Assembly: GCA_044224605.1 (NCBI GenBank)
Contig: JBGAKC010000015.1
Coordinates: 1 to 64,000, forward strand
Direction: 5' to 3'
Source of the DNA: UBA7672 sp044224605
Lineage (GTDB): Bacteria; Pseudomonadota; Alphaproteobacteria; Caulobacterales; Hyphomonadaceae
DNA: 64,000 nt
The notes below the pieces were generated by a model, which saw only the letters and a list, made by a program, of their open reading frames with translations, was not told where the DNA came from and made no database searches. Shown here piece by piece: positions 55,881-64,000 of the stretch; position 1 is the stretch's first letter; every line of letters starts with the position of its first letter. Both the position numbers and the translations under genes were made by a program.

Positions 55881-56222
55881 TCAGCGTTGCTTCTTCACGA
55901 ACTCGGACTTGAGCTTCATCGGGCCGAAGCCGTCGACCTTGCAGTCAATGTCGTGGTCTTCGTCGACGAGGCGGATGTTCTTGACCTTCGTGCCCTGCTT
56001 GATGACCTGCGAGGAGCCGCGGAGCTTGAGATCCTTGATCAGGGTGACGGTATCGCCGTCTTCCAGAACATTGCCGTTGGCGTCCTTGTAGACCCGTGCG
56101 GCTTCAGCTGCGGCCGTGGCGGCGGGCGACCATTCGTGCGCGCATTCAGGGCAGACCAGCATCGCGCCATCCGCATAAGTGAGGGTGGACTGGCAGCTGG
56201 GGCAGGGTGGAAGGCCGCTCAT
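55881..56222 (-). CDS. PhnA/YjdM-like zinc-ribbon protein
   Basis: A 113-residue protein with an N-terminal zinc ribbon, CPSC...CPEC (residues about 7-10 and 24-27), and a C-terminal PhnA domain (ANGNVLEDGDTVTLIKDLKL, then GTKVKNIRLVDEDHDIDCK). Despite the name, this family is not shown to hydrolyse phosphonates in general. It is separated from typA by 5 bases and shares its strand, so the two are probably co-transcribed. Confidence 0.92.
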   Translation of the reverse strand: MSGLPPCPSCQSTLTYADGAMLVCPECAHEWSPAATAAAEAARVYKDANGNVLEDGDTVTLIKDLKLRGSSQVIKQGTKVKNIRLVDEDHDIDCKVDGFGPMKLKSEFVKKQR

Positions 56223-56227
56223 ATGGT

Positions 56228-58048
56228 TCAGGCTTCCGCCGCCTGCTTGGCGAAGCGCTTGCGGTCGTTGGGGTCGAGATAGACCTTGCGGAGGCGGATG
56301 TTCTCCGGGGTCACTTCGACCAGTTCGTCGTCCTGGATGTAGGCGAGGGCCTTTTCCAGCGTCATGCGGATCGGGGGGGTCAGGCGCACGGCTTCGTCGG
56401 CGCCCGAGGCGCGGACGTTGGTGAGCTTCTTGCCTTTCAGCACGTTGACTTCGAGGTCGTTGCCGCGCGTGTGTTCGCCGATGATCATGCCTTCATAGAC
56501 CTTGATGCCCGGCTCGATCATCATCGGGCCGCGGTCTTCGAGGTTCCACAGCGCGAACGCGACGGACTCGCCCGCGCCGTTCGAGATCAGCACGCCGGTG
56601 TGGCGGCCTTTGATGTCGCCCTTGTGCGGCGCGTACTGGTAGAAGATGCGGTTCATCACGGCGGTGCCGCGCGTGTCCGACAGGAGTTCGCCCTGATAGC
56701 CGATGAGGCCGCGGGTCGGAGCGTGGAACACCAGGCGCGTGCGGCCGACGCCGGACGGGCGCATGTCCATCATCTCGGCGCGGCGCTCTGAGAGCTTCTG
56801 CACGACGACGCCGGAATGCTCGTCATCGACGTCGATGACGACTTCCTCGATCGGCTCGAGCGTTTCGCCGGTGAGTTCGTCCTTCTGCATGACGACTTTC
56901 GGACGCGACACGCCAAGCTCAAAGCCTTCGCGGCGCATGGTTTCGATCAGCACGGCGAGCTGGAGTTCGCCGCGGCCGGCGACTTCGAACGCATCCGAAT
57001 CCGGCGCGCGCGAAATCTTCAGCGCGACGTTGCCTTCGGCTTCCTTCTGCAGGCGATCCCAGATGACGCGCGAAGTGACTTTCTTGCCTTCGGTGCCGGC
57101 GAGCGGCGAGTCGTTCACACGGAACGTCATGGCCAGCGTCGGAGGGTCGATCGGCTGGGCTTCCATCGCGGTAGTAACGGACGGATCGCAGACCGTGTCG
57201 GCGACGGTGGCCTTGAGGAGGCCGGCGATCGAGACGATGTCGCCTGCCTTGCCTTCATCGATCGGCGAACGCTCGAGGCCGCGGAAGGCAAGGACCTTCG
57301 AGACGCGGCCCTGCTCGATCAGCTCGCCGGTGCGCGAGAGGACTTTCACGGTCTGGTTCGGCTTGACCGAGCCTGCCACGATGCGGCCGGTGAGGATACG
57401 ACCGAGGAAGGGGTCGGAGCCGATGGTCGTGCCGAGCAGGCGGAAGGGGCCGGGTTCGACGGTTGGCGGCGGAACATGGGCGATGACGGTCTCGAACAGC
57501 GCCGACATGTCGTTGGTTTTCACTGCCGGGTCTTTGCTCATCCAGCCGTTCTTGGCTGAGCCGTAGATGATCGGGAAGTCGAGCTGCTCATCGGTGGCGT
57601 CGAGGTTGGCGAAGAGGTCGAACACCTCGTTGACGACTTCGACGTGGCGCTCTTCCGGCTTGTCGATCTTGTTGACGCACACGATCGGACGCAGGCCGAT
57701 CTTCAGCGCCTTCGACACCACGAACTTGGTCTGCGGCATCGGGCCTTCGGCGGCGTCGACAAGGACGATCGCTCCGTCGACCATGTTGAGGATGCGCTCC
57801 ACCTCGCCTCCGAAGTCGGCGTGGCCGGGCGTGTCGACGATGTTGATGCGGATGTCGTTCCAGACGACGGAGGTGCACTTGGCGAGGATGGTGATCCCGC
57901 GCTCGCGCTCGAGGTCGTTCGAATCCATCATGCGCTCCGTCGTCGCCTGGTTGTCGCGGAAGACGCCGGACTGTTTCAGCAGGCAGTCGACGAGGGTGGT
58001 TTTCCCATGGTCGACGTGGGCGATGATGGCGATGTTACGCAGCTGCAT
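56228..58048 (-). CDS. typA: TypA/BipA ribosome-associated GTPase
   Basis: A 606-residue translational GTPase. G1 is AHVDHGKTTLVD, G3 is DTPGHADFGGEV and G4 is NKIDKPEERH. EF-G-like C-terminal domains follow (SDTRGTAVMNRIF). It acts on ribosome assembly and stress adaptation. phnA-like is the next gene on the same strand. Confidence 0.97.
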   Translation of the reverse strand: MQLRNIAIIAHVDHGKTTLVDCLLKQSGVFRDNQATTERMMDSNDLERERGITILAKCTSVVWNDIRINIVDTPGHADFGGEVERILNMVDGAIVLVDAAEGPMPQTKFVVSKALKIGLRPIVCVNKIDKPEERHVEVVNEVFDLFANLDATDEQLDFPIIYGSAKNGWMSKDPAVKTNDMSALFETVIAHVPPPTVEPGPFRLLGTTIGSDPFLGRILTGRIVAGSVKPNQTVKVLSRTGELIEQGRVSKVLAFRGLERSPIDEGKAGDIVSIAGLLKATVADTVCDPSVTTAMEAQPIDPPTLAMTFRVNDSPLAGTEGKKVTSRVIWDRLQKEAEGNVALKISRAPDSDAFEVAGRGELQLAVLIETMRREGFELGVSRPKVVMQKDELTGETLEPIEEVVIDVDDEHSGVVVQKLSERRAEMMDMRPSGVGRTRLVFHAPTRGLIGYQGELLSDTRGTAVMNRIFYQYAPHKGDIKGRHTGVLISNGAGESVAFALWNLEDRGPMMIEPGIKVYEGMIIGEHTRGNDLEVNVLKGKKLTNVRASGADEAVRLTPPIRMTLEKALAYIQDDELVEVTPENIRLRKVYLDPNDRKRFAKQAAEA

Positions 58049-58241
58049 GATCGGGTTCTTTATTGGCGGGGAGGCCGGGTTTGCGGGCGCAATACAGGGG
58101 TTTTGCGAAGAAAGCGAGCATTCCGGGCGCCGCAGAGGGTTTGCTGGCGTTTTGGAAGCAAAACCGCCTGAAAAGGCCTGTCCGTTGCCGGTTTAGCCTA
58201 CCTGCGTCATAGCTGGCGGCGGGACCGAAGAGGGTTGTTTA

Positions 58242-58661
58242 ATGCGTCTGGCGATTGTTGCGGCCGCCCTGGCCGCCTCCGGCTGTGTCAGCGTTTCCGA
58301 AACACGCGCCCCCGCAACGACCATCGCCTGCCGTGAAGGTGAGCCGATGGTGGAGACGATGCTCTTCCTCGGCATGGCCCGGCCGAGCGGAGCCGTCTCG
58401 CGCTACGAGTTCAGCCAGTTCGTCGAGCAGGAAGTAGCCACGCGCTGGAAGGAAGGTTTCACGATCGTGGAAGCCAACGGCATGTGGTTCTCGGACCAGC
58501 GCCACATCACGGAGCACGAGCCCTCGCACATCCTGATCCGCTTCCATGATGGCGGCGCGGCGGCCTCAGCCGACATCGAGGCGATCCGCAACGCCTATAT
58601 CAAGCAGTTCACGCAGGATGCGGTGCTGCGCACCGACCGCATGACGTGCGCCGATTTCTGA
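58242..58661 (+). CDS. DUF3574-like lipoprotein
   Basis: A 139-residue predicted lipoprotein with lipobox ASGC (Cys about residue 15). The mature part matches the DUF3574 pattern: ETMLFLGMARPSGAVSRYEF, FVEQEVATRWKEGFTIVEANG and the closing QDAVLRTDRMTC. Function unknown. It is preceded by GAGGG about 7 bases from the start, and it is convergent with the next gene, whose coding ends one base after it. Confidence 0.82.
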   Translation: MRLAIVAAALAASGCVSVSETRAPATTIACREGEPMVETMLFLGMARPSGAVSRYEFSQFVEQEVATRWKEGFTIVEANGMWFSDQRHITEHEPSHILIRFHDGGAAASADIEAIRNAYIKQFTQDAVLRTDRMTCADF

Positions 58662-59282
58662 TCAGCCAGGGAAGAGCTGCAAGCCGATTTCTTCGACTGA
58701 CGGGCCGGCGCCATCCTGACCGGGGCGAAGGACGACGCACAGCGAGCTTTCCATGCCCTGCGGGAAGCAGAACATCTCGAGATTGTCCTTCTTCAACTGA
58801 TCCCACGCGGCCTTGTCCGTACCTTCCGCTGGCATAAAGGGGAATTCGGCGCGCTTGGGCTGGCCTTCGGTTTCTTCCCATGCGGGCAAGGTGGCGGTCG
58901 TTTCCAGCTTGTCGCCCTGGTCGATCCAGTCGAGCAGGGCGGTCTTCATGGCAGCGGGGTCTTTCGCTTCGTTGAGGCCGAAGAGGTAGGAGGTCAGCCC
59001 GGACCAGCTGAAGAGCGGCGTGCCTTCGCGCTGGCGGATCGCCAGAACAGCAACCCCCTGTTCGCAGGTCGGACCGATCACCGCGGCTTCGGCGACGTAA
59101 CGACGTATCGGCGTTTCCTGATCGATCCAGGGTTTCTCGACAGAGACGTTGCAGCCGCTGACGGCATTGGAGGCTTCCTGTGTCGCCGCGGCGGGCTCCG
59201 CCGGCTTTGCGGTTTCGGGTGCAGGCGGCTGGCAGGCGGCGAGCGCAAGCAACGAAGCGGCGCAGGCGAAACGGATGGTCAT
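58662..59282 (-). CDS. Lipoprotein of unknown function
   Basis: A 206-residue predicted lipoprotein; the start at 59282 gives a signal peptide with lipobox LAAC at about residue 17. A Pro/Ala/Thr linker is followed by a domain with cysteines at about positions 44, 72, 171 and 182, which could form two disulfides. No family recognised. It is on the same strand as the VWA/channel group upstream, but a terminator (59365-59409) separates them. Confidence 0.75.
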   Translation of the reverse strand: MTIRFACAASLLALAACQPPAPETAKPAEPAAATQEASNAVSGCNVSVEKPWIDQETPIRRYVAEAAVIGPTCEQGVAVLAIRQREGTPLFSWSGLTSYLFGLNEAKDPAAMKTALLDWIDQGDKLETTATLPAWEETEGQPKRAEFPFMPAEGTDKAAWDQLKKDNLEMFCFPQGMESSLCVVLRPGQDGAGPSVEEIGLQLFPG

Positions 59283-59364
59283 GTCATTCCCCTCGAGTCT
59301 GTCCGGAGGCATCCCTCATCAAACCGGACGCAAACTCAATAGGCGCCGGGTAAGGCTTCTTGAC

Positions 59365-59409
59365 AAAAACGGTCCGGCCAGCGGCGGGGAGAAGGTCGCC
59401 GCTGGCCGG
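59365..59409 (-). terminator. Rho-independent terminator of the VWA gene
   Basis: CCGGCCAGCGGCG and CGCCGCTGGCCGG form a perfect 13-base-pair stem around a 10-base loop. On the minus strand this is followed, after ACCG, by TTTTT. It ends the VWA transcript about 70 bases beyond its stop. Confidence 0.8.
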
Positions 59410-59476
59410 TTGTGGATCCTGCCGTGCCGTCGGAGCTAGCGGATCCCATGGCGTCCCCCACGCCAGTGAATAGGGA

Positions 59477-60244
59477 CTAGTGGTTGTTGCGCGGGGCCTG
59501 GTTGCCTTGCTGGCCGTTGCGCTCCTTGACCTCATCCTCTTTGGCGGCGGCGCGGTCCTCGGCATTCCATTCGACCGTCGGCGCGGCGCCCGAAGCGTAG
59601 GCTTTCGATTTCTGCGCGAGGCGATCCATCGAGTCGGCGAGCTGGTCCTTTGACACGGCCATATTGCGCGAGGCGGTCTGGCCGACGCTTTCAGCGTCGT
59701 CGAAGTTCGAGAACTCGGCGCCGAGGAAGACGACTTCCCAGCCCTTGGCGCGCACGCGGTCAAGCGCGGCCTTGGCGGATTTCTTGGTCATCTCGGTCGA
59801 GGAGTTTTCCTCGCCATCCGTCATGATGACGATCACGGCTTTCTCCGGATGGTCCTTCTCCGCCAGCGAAACGATGCGGCCGATGGCGTCATAAAGGGGC
59901 GTCATGCCGCGCGGGGCGACTTCATCCGACGTCACCTTGCGCCAGGCTTCGGCGTCGACATCGTTGCGCAGCACGTCGAACTGCAGGCCGTCCTGTGCGT
60001 CGAACACGGCGAGCGTGATGTCGGCGTCAACGCGCGGACCGCCATCGAGCGTGGCGAGGCCGGTGGCGTAGGCGTTCACCGAGGAGAGGGCTTCCGTCCA
60101 CATCGGCTCCATCGAACCCGTGCGGTCCAGCAGGATGTAGGAGTGGATCGCCGGCGACTTGGTCGGCTTGGCGATGGCCGTGGTGGTCAGGGCGCCGGCG
60201 GCGGTGAGAGCCAGGACGGCGGCGAGGGCGGTGCGGATTTTCAT
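59477..60244 (-). CDS. Exported von Willebrand factor A domain protein
   Basis: A 255-residue protein with a signal peptide (cut near AIAKPTKS) and a VWA domain at about residues 33-190. The metal site is a variant MIDAS: D-x-T-x-S (LLDRTGSME) instead of D-x-S-x-S, with the later Asp in IVIMTDGEENSS. A charged helical tail ends the protein. It is probably a periplasmic or surface adhesion/assembly factor. It follows a 49-residue secreted peptide gene by 27 bases, with very similar ribosome sites. Confidence 0.87.
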   Translation of the reverse strand: MKIRTALAAVLALTAAGALTTTAIAKPTKSPAIHSYILLDRTGSMEPMWTEALSSVNAYATGLATLDGGPRVDADITLAVFDAQDGLQFDVLRNDVDAEAWRKVTSDEVAPRGMTPLYDAIGRIVSLAEKDHPEKAVIVIMTDGEENSSTEMTKKSAKAALDRVRAKGWEVVFLGAEFSNFDDAESVGQTASRNMAVSKDQLADSMDRLAQKSKAYASGAAPTVEWNAEDRAAAKEDEVKERNGQQGNQAPRNNH

Positions 60245-60271
60245 GGTCAGTCCCCAGGGCGTGAGTGATGT

Positions 60272-60421
60272 CTATTGCGGGCTGAAGCTCAGGGCCGCGA
60301 GTTCGGCGGCGGGCTGGGCCTTTGTGGCCTCGATATGGGCGGGGAGGGGTGCGCCTGCGGCGGCGAACGTGATGCCGCTGACCAGGAGGGCGGTGAGCAT
60401 GAGTCTGAGCGAGGTCTTCAT
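60272..60421 (-). CDS. 49-residue exported peptide ahead of the VWA gene
   Basis: Starting at the ATG at 60421 the frame encodes a signal peptide (MKTSLRLMLTALLVSGITFA) and a mature part of about 25 residues rich in Ala, Pro and Glu. A GGGGACCGGCC leader before its ATG is very like that of the VWA gene (GGGGACTGACC), pointing to a two-gene unit. No family recognised. Confidence 0.55.
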   Translation of the reverse strand: MKTSLRLMLTALLVSGITFAAAGAPLPAHIEATKAQPAAELAALSFSPQ

Positions 60422-60554
60422 GGCCGGTCCCCTTTCCCGCGGGGCCGGGCCTTGGCCCGCGATGTACAACTTGTCGCACCCGATCATGGCCGCGACACGG
60501 CGCGAATTGGGGCGAAACAGGGATTAGTGAGGTTCGTTTTGAGTCTGGACGCCG

Positions 60555-61613
60555 TCAGGCCGGAATGTCCGGCGAGGTGAGGTTGAGCCAGAGGATGAGC
60601 GCGATCACCGCCGCATAGAGCGCGATGGCGAGGAACGCTGTCAGCGCCCCGCCTCTCGCGATTGAATGGGCGGCAGCAAGTTCTTTTGCTTCGCCTGTGG
60701 TCATCACGAGGAGACCGACCACCAACAGAACGAAGCCGTACGAAGCCAGATAGATCTGGTCGAGCATGAGCAGGTAGCCTACGTCGGGCAGGCCGGCCTG
60801 CGCTGAGAACTGCAGGGCCACGAGGGTGAGCAGGGCCGTGATCGAGAGACCGACGCGGGCTTCAATGTGTTCGGGTTTCAGAAGCAACGCTGCGGCGGCG
60901 ACCAGGACCACAATGAAGACCGGGAGGAGGGATTTCGTGATGCCGGAGACCACAGGCCGCGAAATCGGGATCGAGACGACCGCGCGGGAATAGGACTGGC
61001 CTTCCTTGAGGTCGGTGTCGCCGAATGTGGTGGGGTAGGGGCGGTTGCGGATTTCCATCTTCGGTTGACCGATGATGAAGCCTGGCAGGACGATGTCCGG
61101 GTTCATGGTGACCTGGTCGACCGAATAGACCAGCCGTGATGAATCCCATTCCTGATCCTCGATCTCGATCGTCAGCTGGTGCGCATCGAACGGATAGGTC
61201 TTCACCGAGAATTTCGCCGCGAACGGCCCCTGATGGCGGAACACCTGGTATTGCGAGCCGTCCTTCTGCGGGACCGGTTCGGGATCGATGTCGGTCTGCA
61301 CGTGATCGTCGGGCGCGAACATGTTCATCCACTCGAACGATTTGCCCGGCACGAGCTCCTGATCCGTGTCGCGGAACCAGACATAGACGTCGGCCACGAA
61401 GGAATAGGCGTGGAGATCGATCGACTGGATGTCGTTGATGTACATGCCGATCTTCACTTCGGCGGGCCCCGTGGAAACCGGCGCGGCGACGGGCGTGGGC
61501 GTTTCCGGACCGGACGCCGGGGGCTGGCCCTGCGCGGGGAGCGTTGCGAGAGCCATCACGGCAAGACCGGCAAGGCCCAGCACCGGGGCCAGGAAGCGCT
61601 TCAGCAACTGCAT
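60555..61613 (-). CDS. Pentameric ligand-gated ion channel homologue (GLIC/ELIC type)
   Basis: A 352-residue protein with a signal peptide (cut near AQGQPP), a beta-rich periplasmic domain and four C-terminal helices. The extracellular domain has VKIGMYINDIQSIDLHAYSF and VWFRDTD, and the family motif YPFDAHQLTIEIED, where the Pro-Phe-Asp marks the Cys-loop position (no cysteines, as usual in bacteria). M1-M4 lie at about 225-250, 258-278, 288-310 and 325-348. It would be a cation or anion channel opened by protons or a small amine; the ligand is not predictable. Confidence 0.85.
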   Translation of the reverse strand: MQLLKRFLAPVLGLAGLAVMALATLPAQGQPPASGPETPTPVAAPVSTGPAEVKIGMYINDIQSIDLHAYSFVADVYVWFRDTDQELVPGKSFEWMNMFAPDDHVQTDIDPEPVPQKDGSQYQVFRHQGPFAAKFSVKTYPFDAHQLTIEIEDQEWDSSRLVYSVDQVTMNPDIVLPGFIIGQPKMEIRNRPYPTTFGDTDLKEGQSYSRAVVSIPISRPVVSGITKSLLPVFIVVLVAAAALLLKPEHIEARVGLSITALLTLVALQFSAQAGLPDVGYLLMLDQIYLASYGFVLLVVGLLVMTTGEAKELAAAHSIARGGALTAFLAIALYAAVIALILWLNLTSPDIPA

Positions 61614-61767
61614 CGAAAACTCCCCACGTCTTCGCTCTTGATGGCCAGCGCCGGGTGAGAAGGCAAGGGCAGGCGCCAGCGTTCCCGAAGGTCATCTGTC
61701 ACTGAACTTTCAGCAATCAGCGAGCCCCGCGCACACGTTGCGCCAGTGCGACGAGCGATAGCCAGAG

Positions 61768-61782
61768 TGCACGTATCGTGCA
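61768..61782 (+). promoter_or_regulatory. TGCACG-TAT-CGTGCA palindrome
   Basis: A perfect dyad with a 3-base centre, about 52 bases before the GFA gene and in the gap with the divergent channel gene. Looks like a repressor operator; the protein is unknown. Confidence 0.4.
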
Positions 61783-61833
61783 GTTGCGTGCGGCCCCCGC
61801 CGGCTACAGTGTCTGCGCAGGACGGGAGGCCAG

Positions 61834-62247
61834 ATGATGAAGCTTGTCGGCGGATGCTATTGCGGCGCGGTTCGCTACGAGGCGGAGGGCGATCCGATCC
61901 TGAAGGCCCAGTGCCATTGTCGCGCGTGCCAGCACATCACGGGCGGCGCGCCGAACTATTTCATGCTGATGCCGCTGGCCGGCTTCCGCTTCACGAAGGG
62001 CGAGCCGAAAACCTACACGCGGCCCGACAAGGCGGACGCCGTCACGCGCGCGTTCTGCGGCACATGCGGCACGCATCTCACGACCAGCCGCCCGGGTCTG
62101 CAGGCGGTGATCCTCAAGATCGGCACGCTGGACGAACCCGCGCTCTATGGCGGCCCGTCGATCGCGATCTTCACGGAAGAGGAACAGGCCTTCCACATCG
62201 TGCCGCAGGGCGTGCCGAAGTTCGAGAAGCTGCCGCCGCAGCGGTGA
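61834..62247 (+). CDS. GFA-family (glutathione-dependent formaldehyde-activating-like) protein
   Basis: A 137-residue zinc-binding protein of the GFA/CENP-V family. The cysteine motifs are GGCYCGAVRYEA, QCHCRACQHITGG and FCGTCGTHL. Family members include an enzyme or carrier for S-hydroxymethyl-glutathione, but most are uncharacterised. GGGAGG sits 5 bases upstream of the ATGATG start. Confidence 0.9.
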   Translation: MMKLVGGCYCGAVRYEAEGDPILKAQCHCRACQHITGGAPNYFMLMPLAGFRFTKGEPKTYTRPDKADAVTRAFCGTCGTHLTTSRPGLQAVILKIGTLDEPALYGGPSIAIFTEEEQAFHIVPQGVPKFEKLPPQR

Positions 62248-62315
62248 CGCCTGCTGCGCGCCATTGACCGGGTCGCGGGCGTTTCGCGATAGTCGTGTGA
62301 ACCGGGGAGGCTTTC

Positions 62316-62789
62316 ATGAGATTCGGGGTTCTGGCCGCGATGGCGGTTGCGCTGGCGCCGATGGCGCATGCGCAGGAAGCGGGGTGCCCGCTGCTTCAGA
62401 AGATGGTCGAGGGCGCCCCGGCGGGCTTCATGGAGTTCAGAGGGGACGAACTCGACAATGGCTGGTTCGATTCCAGGCTCTATATGACCGGCGCCGACGA
62501 TTGCTCGATCAATACGGGGAACCAAAACCTTTTCTACTGCGCATGGGGGTTCGACACGCCCGCCGCCGCCAATTCGCTGGCGACCGCCCTTTCTGACGCG
62601 TCGAGGCAGTGCCTCGCGGGCTGGACAGTTGAGGACACGACTGGCCGGAGGTCCTCCAACAATCTCGTCATCCTCAAGGGCCTCACATTGTCAGGCGCAG
62701 GCGCCCATGCGGGCACGCGTGTCCTCGTCTTTTCCGAGTCATTCGAGAACTCGCAGGAGAGCCAGGTCACGATCGAGGTTCGGCGCTAG
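62316..62789 (+). CDS. Secreted protein of unknown function
   Basis: A 157-residue protein with a signal peptide (cut near MAHAQEAG). The mature part has four cysteines (about positions 24, 62, 74 and 99) and no recognised domain. It follows the GFA gene by 68 bases on the same strand. No function can be given. Confidence 0.65.
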   Translation: MRFGVLAAMAVALAPMAHAQEAGCPLLQKMVEGAPAGFMEFRGDELDNGWFDSRLYMTGADDCSINTGNQNLFYCAWGFDTPAAANSLATALSDASRQCLAGWTVEDTTGRRSSNNLVILKGLTLSGAGAHAGTRVLVFSESFENSQESQVTIEVRR

Positions 62790-62854
62790 CGTCGGTAGTG
62801 GCGCGGCGGGCCGGGCTGGCCTAACAAGACCGCTCAACACTCACGAGGCTCCCC

Positions 62855-63373
62855 ATGGCGTTGCTTGTCCTGAACGTCGCCGGAAGCGACCGGCCCGGCC
62901 TGACGAAGGCGCTGGCGGGGGCCGTGCTGTCGGCGGGAGGCAACTGGCTGGAGAGCCATCTCTCGCGCCTTGGCGGGCTCTATGTCGGTTCGGTTCTGGT
63001 CGAGCTGGCGCAGGACAGGATCGAGGCGTTGCGCGCCGCCGTGGCCGCTGTCGACGCGCAGGGGCTCGAAGTGCGCATCGCCCCGGCGGTGGAGACCGCG
63101 AAGGCCGCGGGCGAGACGCTGGAATTCAGCCTGGTGGGGCAGGACCGGCCCGGCATCGTCAACCAGGTGACGCAGGCGGTGAGTGCGCTCGGCGCCAACA
63201 TCGAGACGTTCGAGACCTGGCTCTCGACGGAAGCCCACTCCGGTGCACCGCTCTTCCACATGTCCGCCCACCTCCGCCTGCCACAGGGTCTCGCCGCATC
63301 GAAGGTGCAAGCCGCACTGGAAGCGATTTCGGGCGAGATCATGGTGGATGTGGCGGTAGGGATGACGGCATGA
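62855..63373 (+). CDS. Double ACT-domain protein, GcvR-like
   Basis: A 172-residue protein of two ACT domains (about 1-75 and 88-170), each with the D-R-P-G-L/I ligand turn (GSDRPGLTKAL, GQDRPGIVNQVT). Such proteins bind amino acids and act as regulators; E. coli GcvR, which controls glycine cleavage, is the closest type. No gcv gene is nearby, so the role is open. Confidence 0.87.
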   Translation: MALLVLNVAGSDRPGLTKALAGAVLSAGGNWLESHLSRLGGLYVGSVLVELAQDRIEALRAAVAAVDAQGLEVRIAPAVETAKAAGETLEFSLVGQDRPGIVNQVTQAVSALGANIETFETWLSTEAHSGAPLFHMSAHLRLPQGLAASKVQAALEAISGEIMVDVAVGMTA

Positions 63374-63495
63374 GCCAAGCCGGATGGGCTTCTGCGCCAG
63401 GGCCGCTGCCTAGTTTGATGCCGATATGACGTGCTGGATTGGACCAATGCCGGCAGAGAATTCACGCCGGCGTCGAAGGTTTGAGGACGCGCCCC

Positions 63496-64000
63496 CTAAA
63501 CCTCGTTCACATACTCCAGCTCGATCGGCCCCGTCATGATGACGTGGTCGGTGGCTTCGCTCCACTCGATGGTGATGTCGCCGCCGTCATTGTGGACGAG
63601 GGCCTTGCGGTCGGTGAGGTTGCGGCGGGCGGCGGCGACGATGGCGGCGCAGTTGTTGGAGCCGCACGCAAGCGTCTGGCCGACATTGCGCTCCCAGGTG
63701 CGCAGGCGCGTCTCGGTGCGCGAGAGAACCTGCAGGAAGCCGACATTGACGCCCTGCGGGAAAAGCGGATGCCACTCGCACAGCGAGCCGACGGCCTTGA
63801 CGTCGACCTTGTCGAGGTCGGGCACGAAGAAGACGATGTGCGGGTTGCCCATGTTCACGGCGCCGGGCATCGAGAGATAGGGCTGGTCGATCGGGCCGAT
63901 CTTGAGGTCGATGCCGCGCGTGTCCATGCGCTCGGCCAGTGGGATCTCCTCCCACTTGAGCAGCGGCGAGCCCATGTCGACAGAAATCTGCGTGGGGCCG
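63496..64000 (-). CDS. dapF: Diaminopimelate epimerase, C-terminal part (partial)
   Basis: The 3' portion of dapF, open at the right edge (about 168 residues visible). It converts LL- to meso-diaminopimelate for lysine and peptidoglycan. Blocks: NMGNPHIVFFV, TRLRTWERNVGQTLACGSNNCAAI. The catalytic Cys is in LACGSNNCAA; the usual sequence is closer to ACGTGACA, so the oxyanion-side residues differ. The first catalytic Cys lies outside the window. Confidence 0.93.
   Translation of the reverse strand, partial: GPTQISVDMGSPLLKWEEIPLAERMDTRGIDLKIGPIDQPYLSMPGAVNMGNPHIVFFVPDLDKVDVKAVGSLCEWHPLFPQGVNVGFLQVLSRTETRLRTWERNVGQTLACGSNNCAAIVAAARRNLTDRKALVHNDGGDITIEWSEATDHVIMTGPIELEYVNEV

Overview
The window is chromosomal DNA of high GC content. 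It most likely comes from an alphaproteobacterium near Caulobacterales/Hyphomonadaceae. This rests on gene order: maeB/mutS/glnD/murJ/trpS/usp/nfuA, and tsaB/rimI/fur/miaB/phoH/ybeY/corC/lnt/xre/metK/trmB, are alphaproteobacterial housekeeping runs. A TonB receptor, many two-component proteins and several secreted proteins of unknown function fit that group too. The assignment is inference; no rRNA or tRNA gene is present to test it. I found no prophage, CRISPR array or intact insertion sequence.

Layout. 1-1504: end of a membrane-type AraC-like regulator, then a DUF2975/YozG-type HTH pair. 1681-7260: rdgB and hemW, commonly neighbours, separated here by a response regulator and two tandem-duplicated membrane histidine kinases. 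7257-11803: the lppC/rsmI/yraN/BON (dolP-like)/gshB envelope and glutathione cluster. 12068-15513: a hybrid kinase translationally coupled to an AmpG-like permease. 15520-28495: maeB, mutS, glnD, murJ and trpS, interrupted between mutS and glnD by a small insert. That insert holds a two-micropeptide unit with a near-consensus sigma-54 promoter, plus a pnuC-nadR nicotinamide riboside salvage pair. 28567-41725: copper chaperone, an unknown anchored protein, Usp, Nfu, nitroreductase, then the tsaB-to-trmB run, much of it overlapping by ATGA or GTGA. 41871-46433: an ODP-type metallo-hydrolase with a divergent TetR, a secreted methyltransferase, YciI, gpsA, a second TetR and a 43-residue membrane micropeptide. 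46434-49920: a structured non-coding stretch ending in a terminator, then a siderophore receptor and its PKHD hydroxylase. 50015-58048: TraB/GumN, argG, a response regulator with a GAF/PAS hybrid kinase, ppa, phnA-like and typA. 58242-63373: exported or lipoprotein products, including a VWA protein and a pentameric ligand-gated ion channel homologue, then a GFA enzyme and a double-ACT protein. 63496-64000: 3' part of dapF.

The strongest candidates for something undescribed are two micropeptide units. At 20613-21220 there are tandem dyads at enhancer distance, a sigma-54 promoter, two near-identical 39- and 43-residue membrane peptides and a strong terminator. At 46162-46613 there is a TetR-like operator over a promoter, a 43-residue membrane peptide and three successive RNA hairpins ending in a terminator. 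Both peptide sets are too short for ordinary gene callers.
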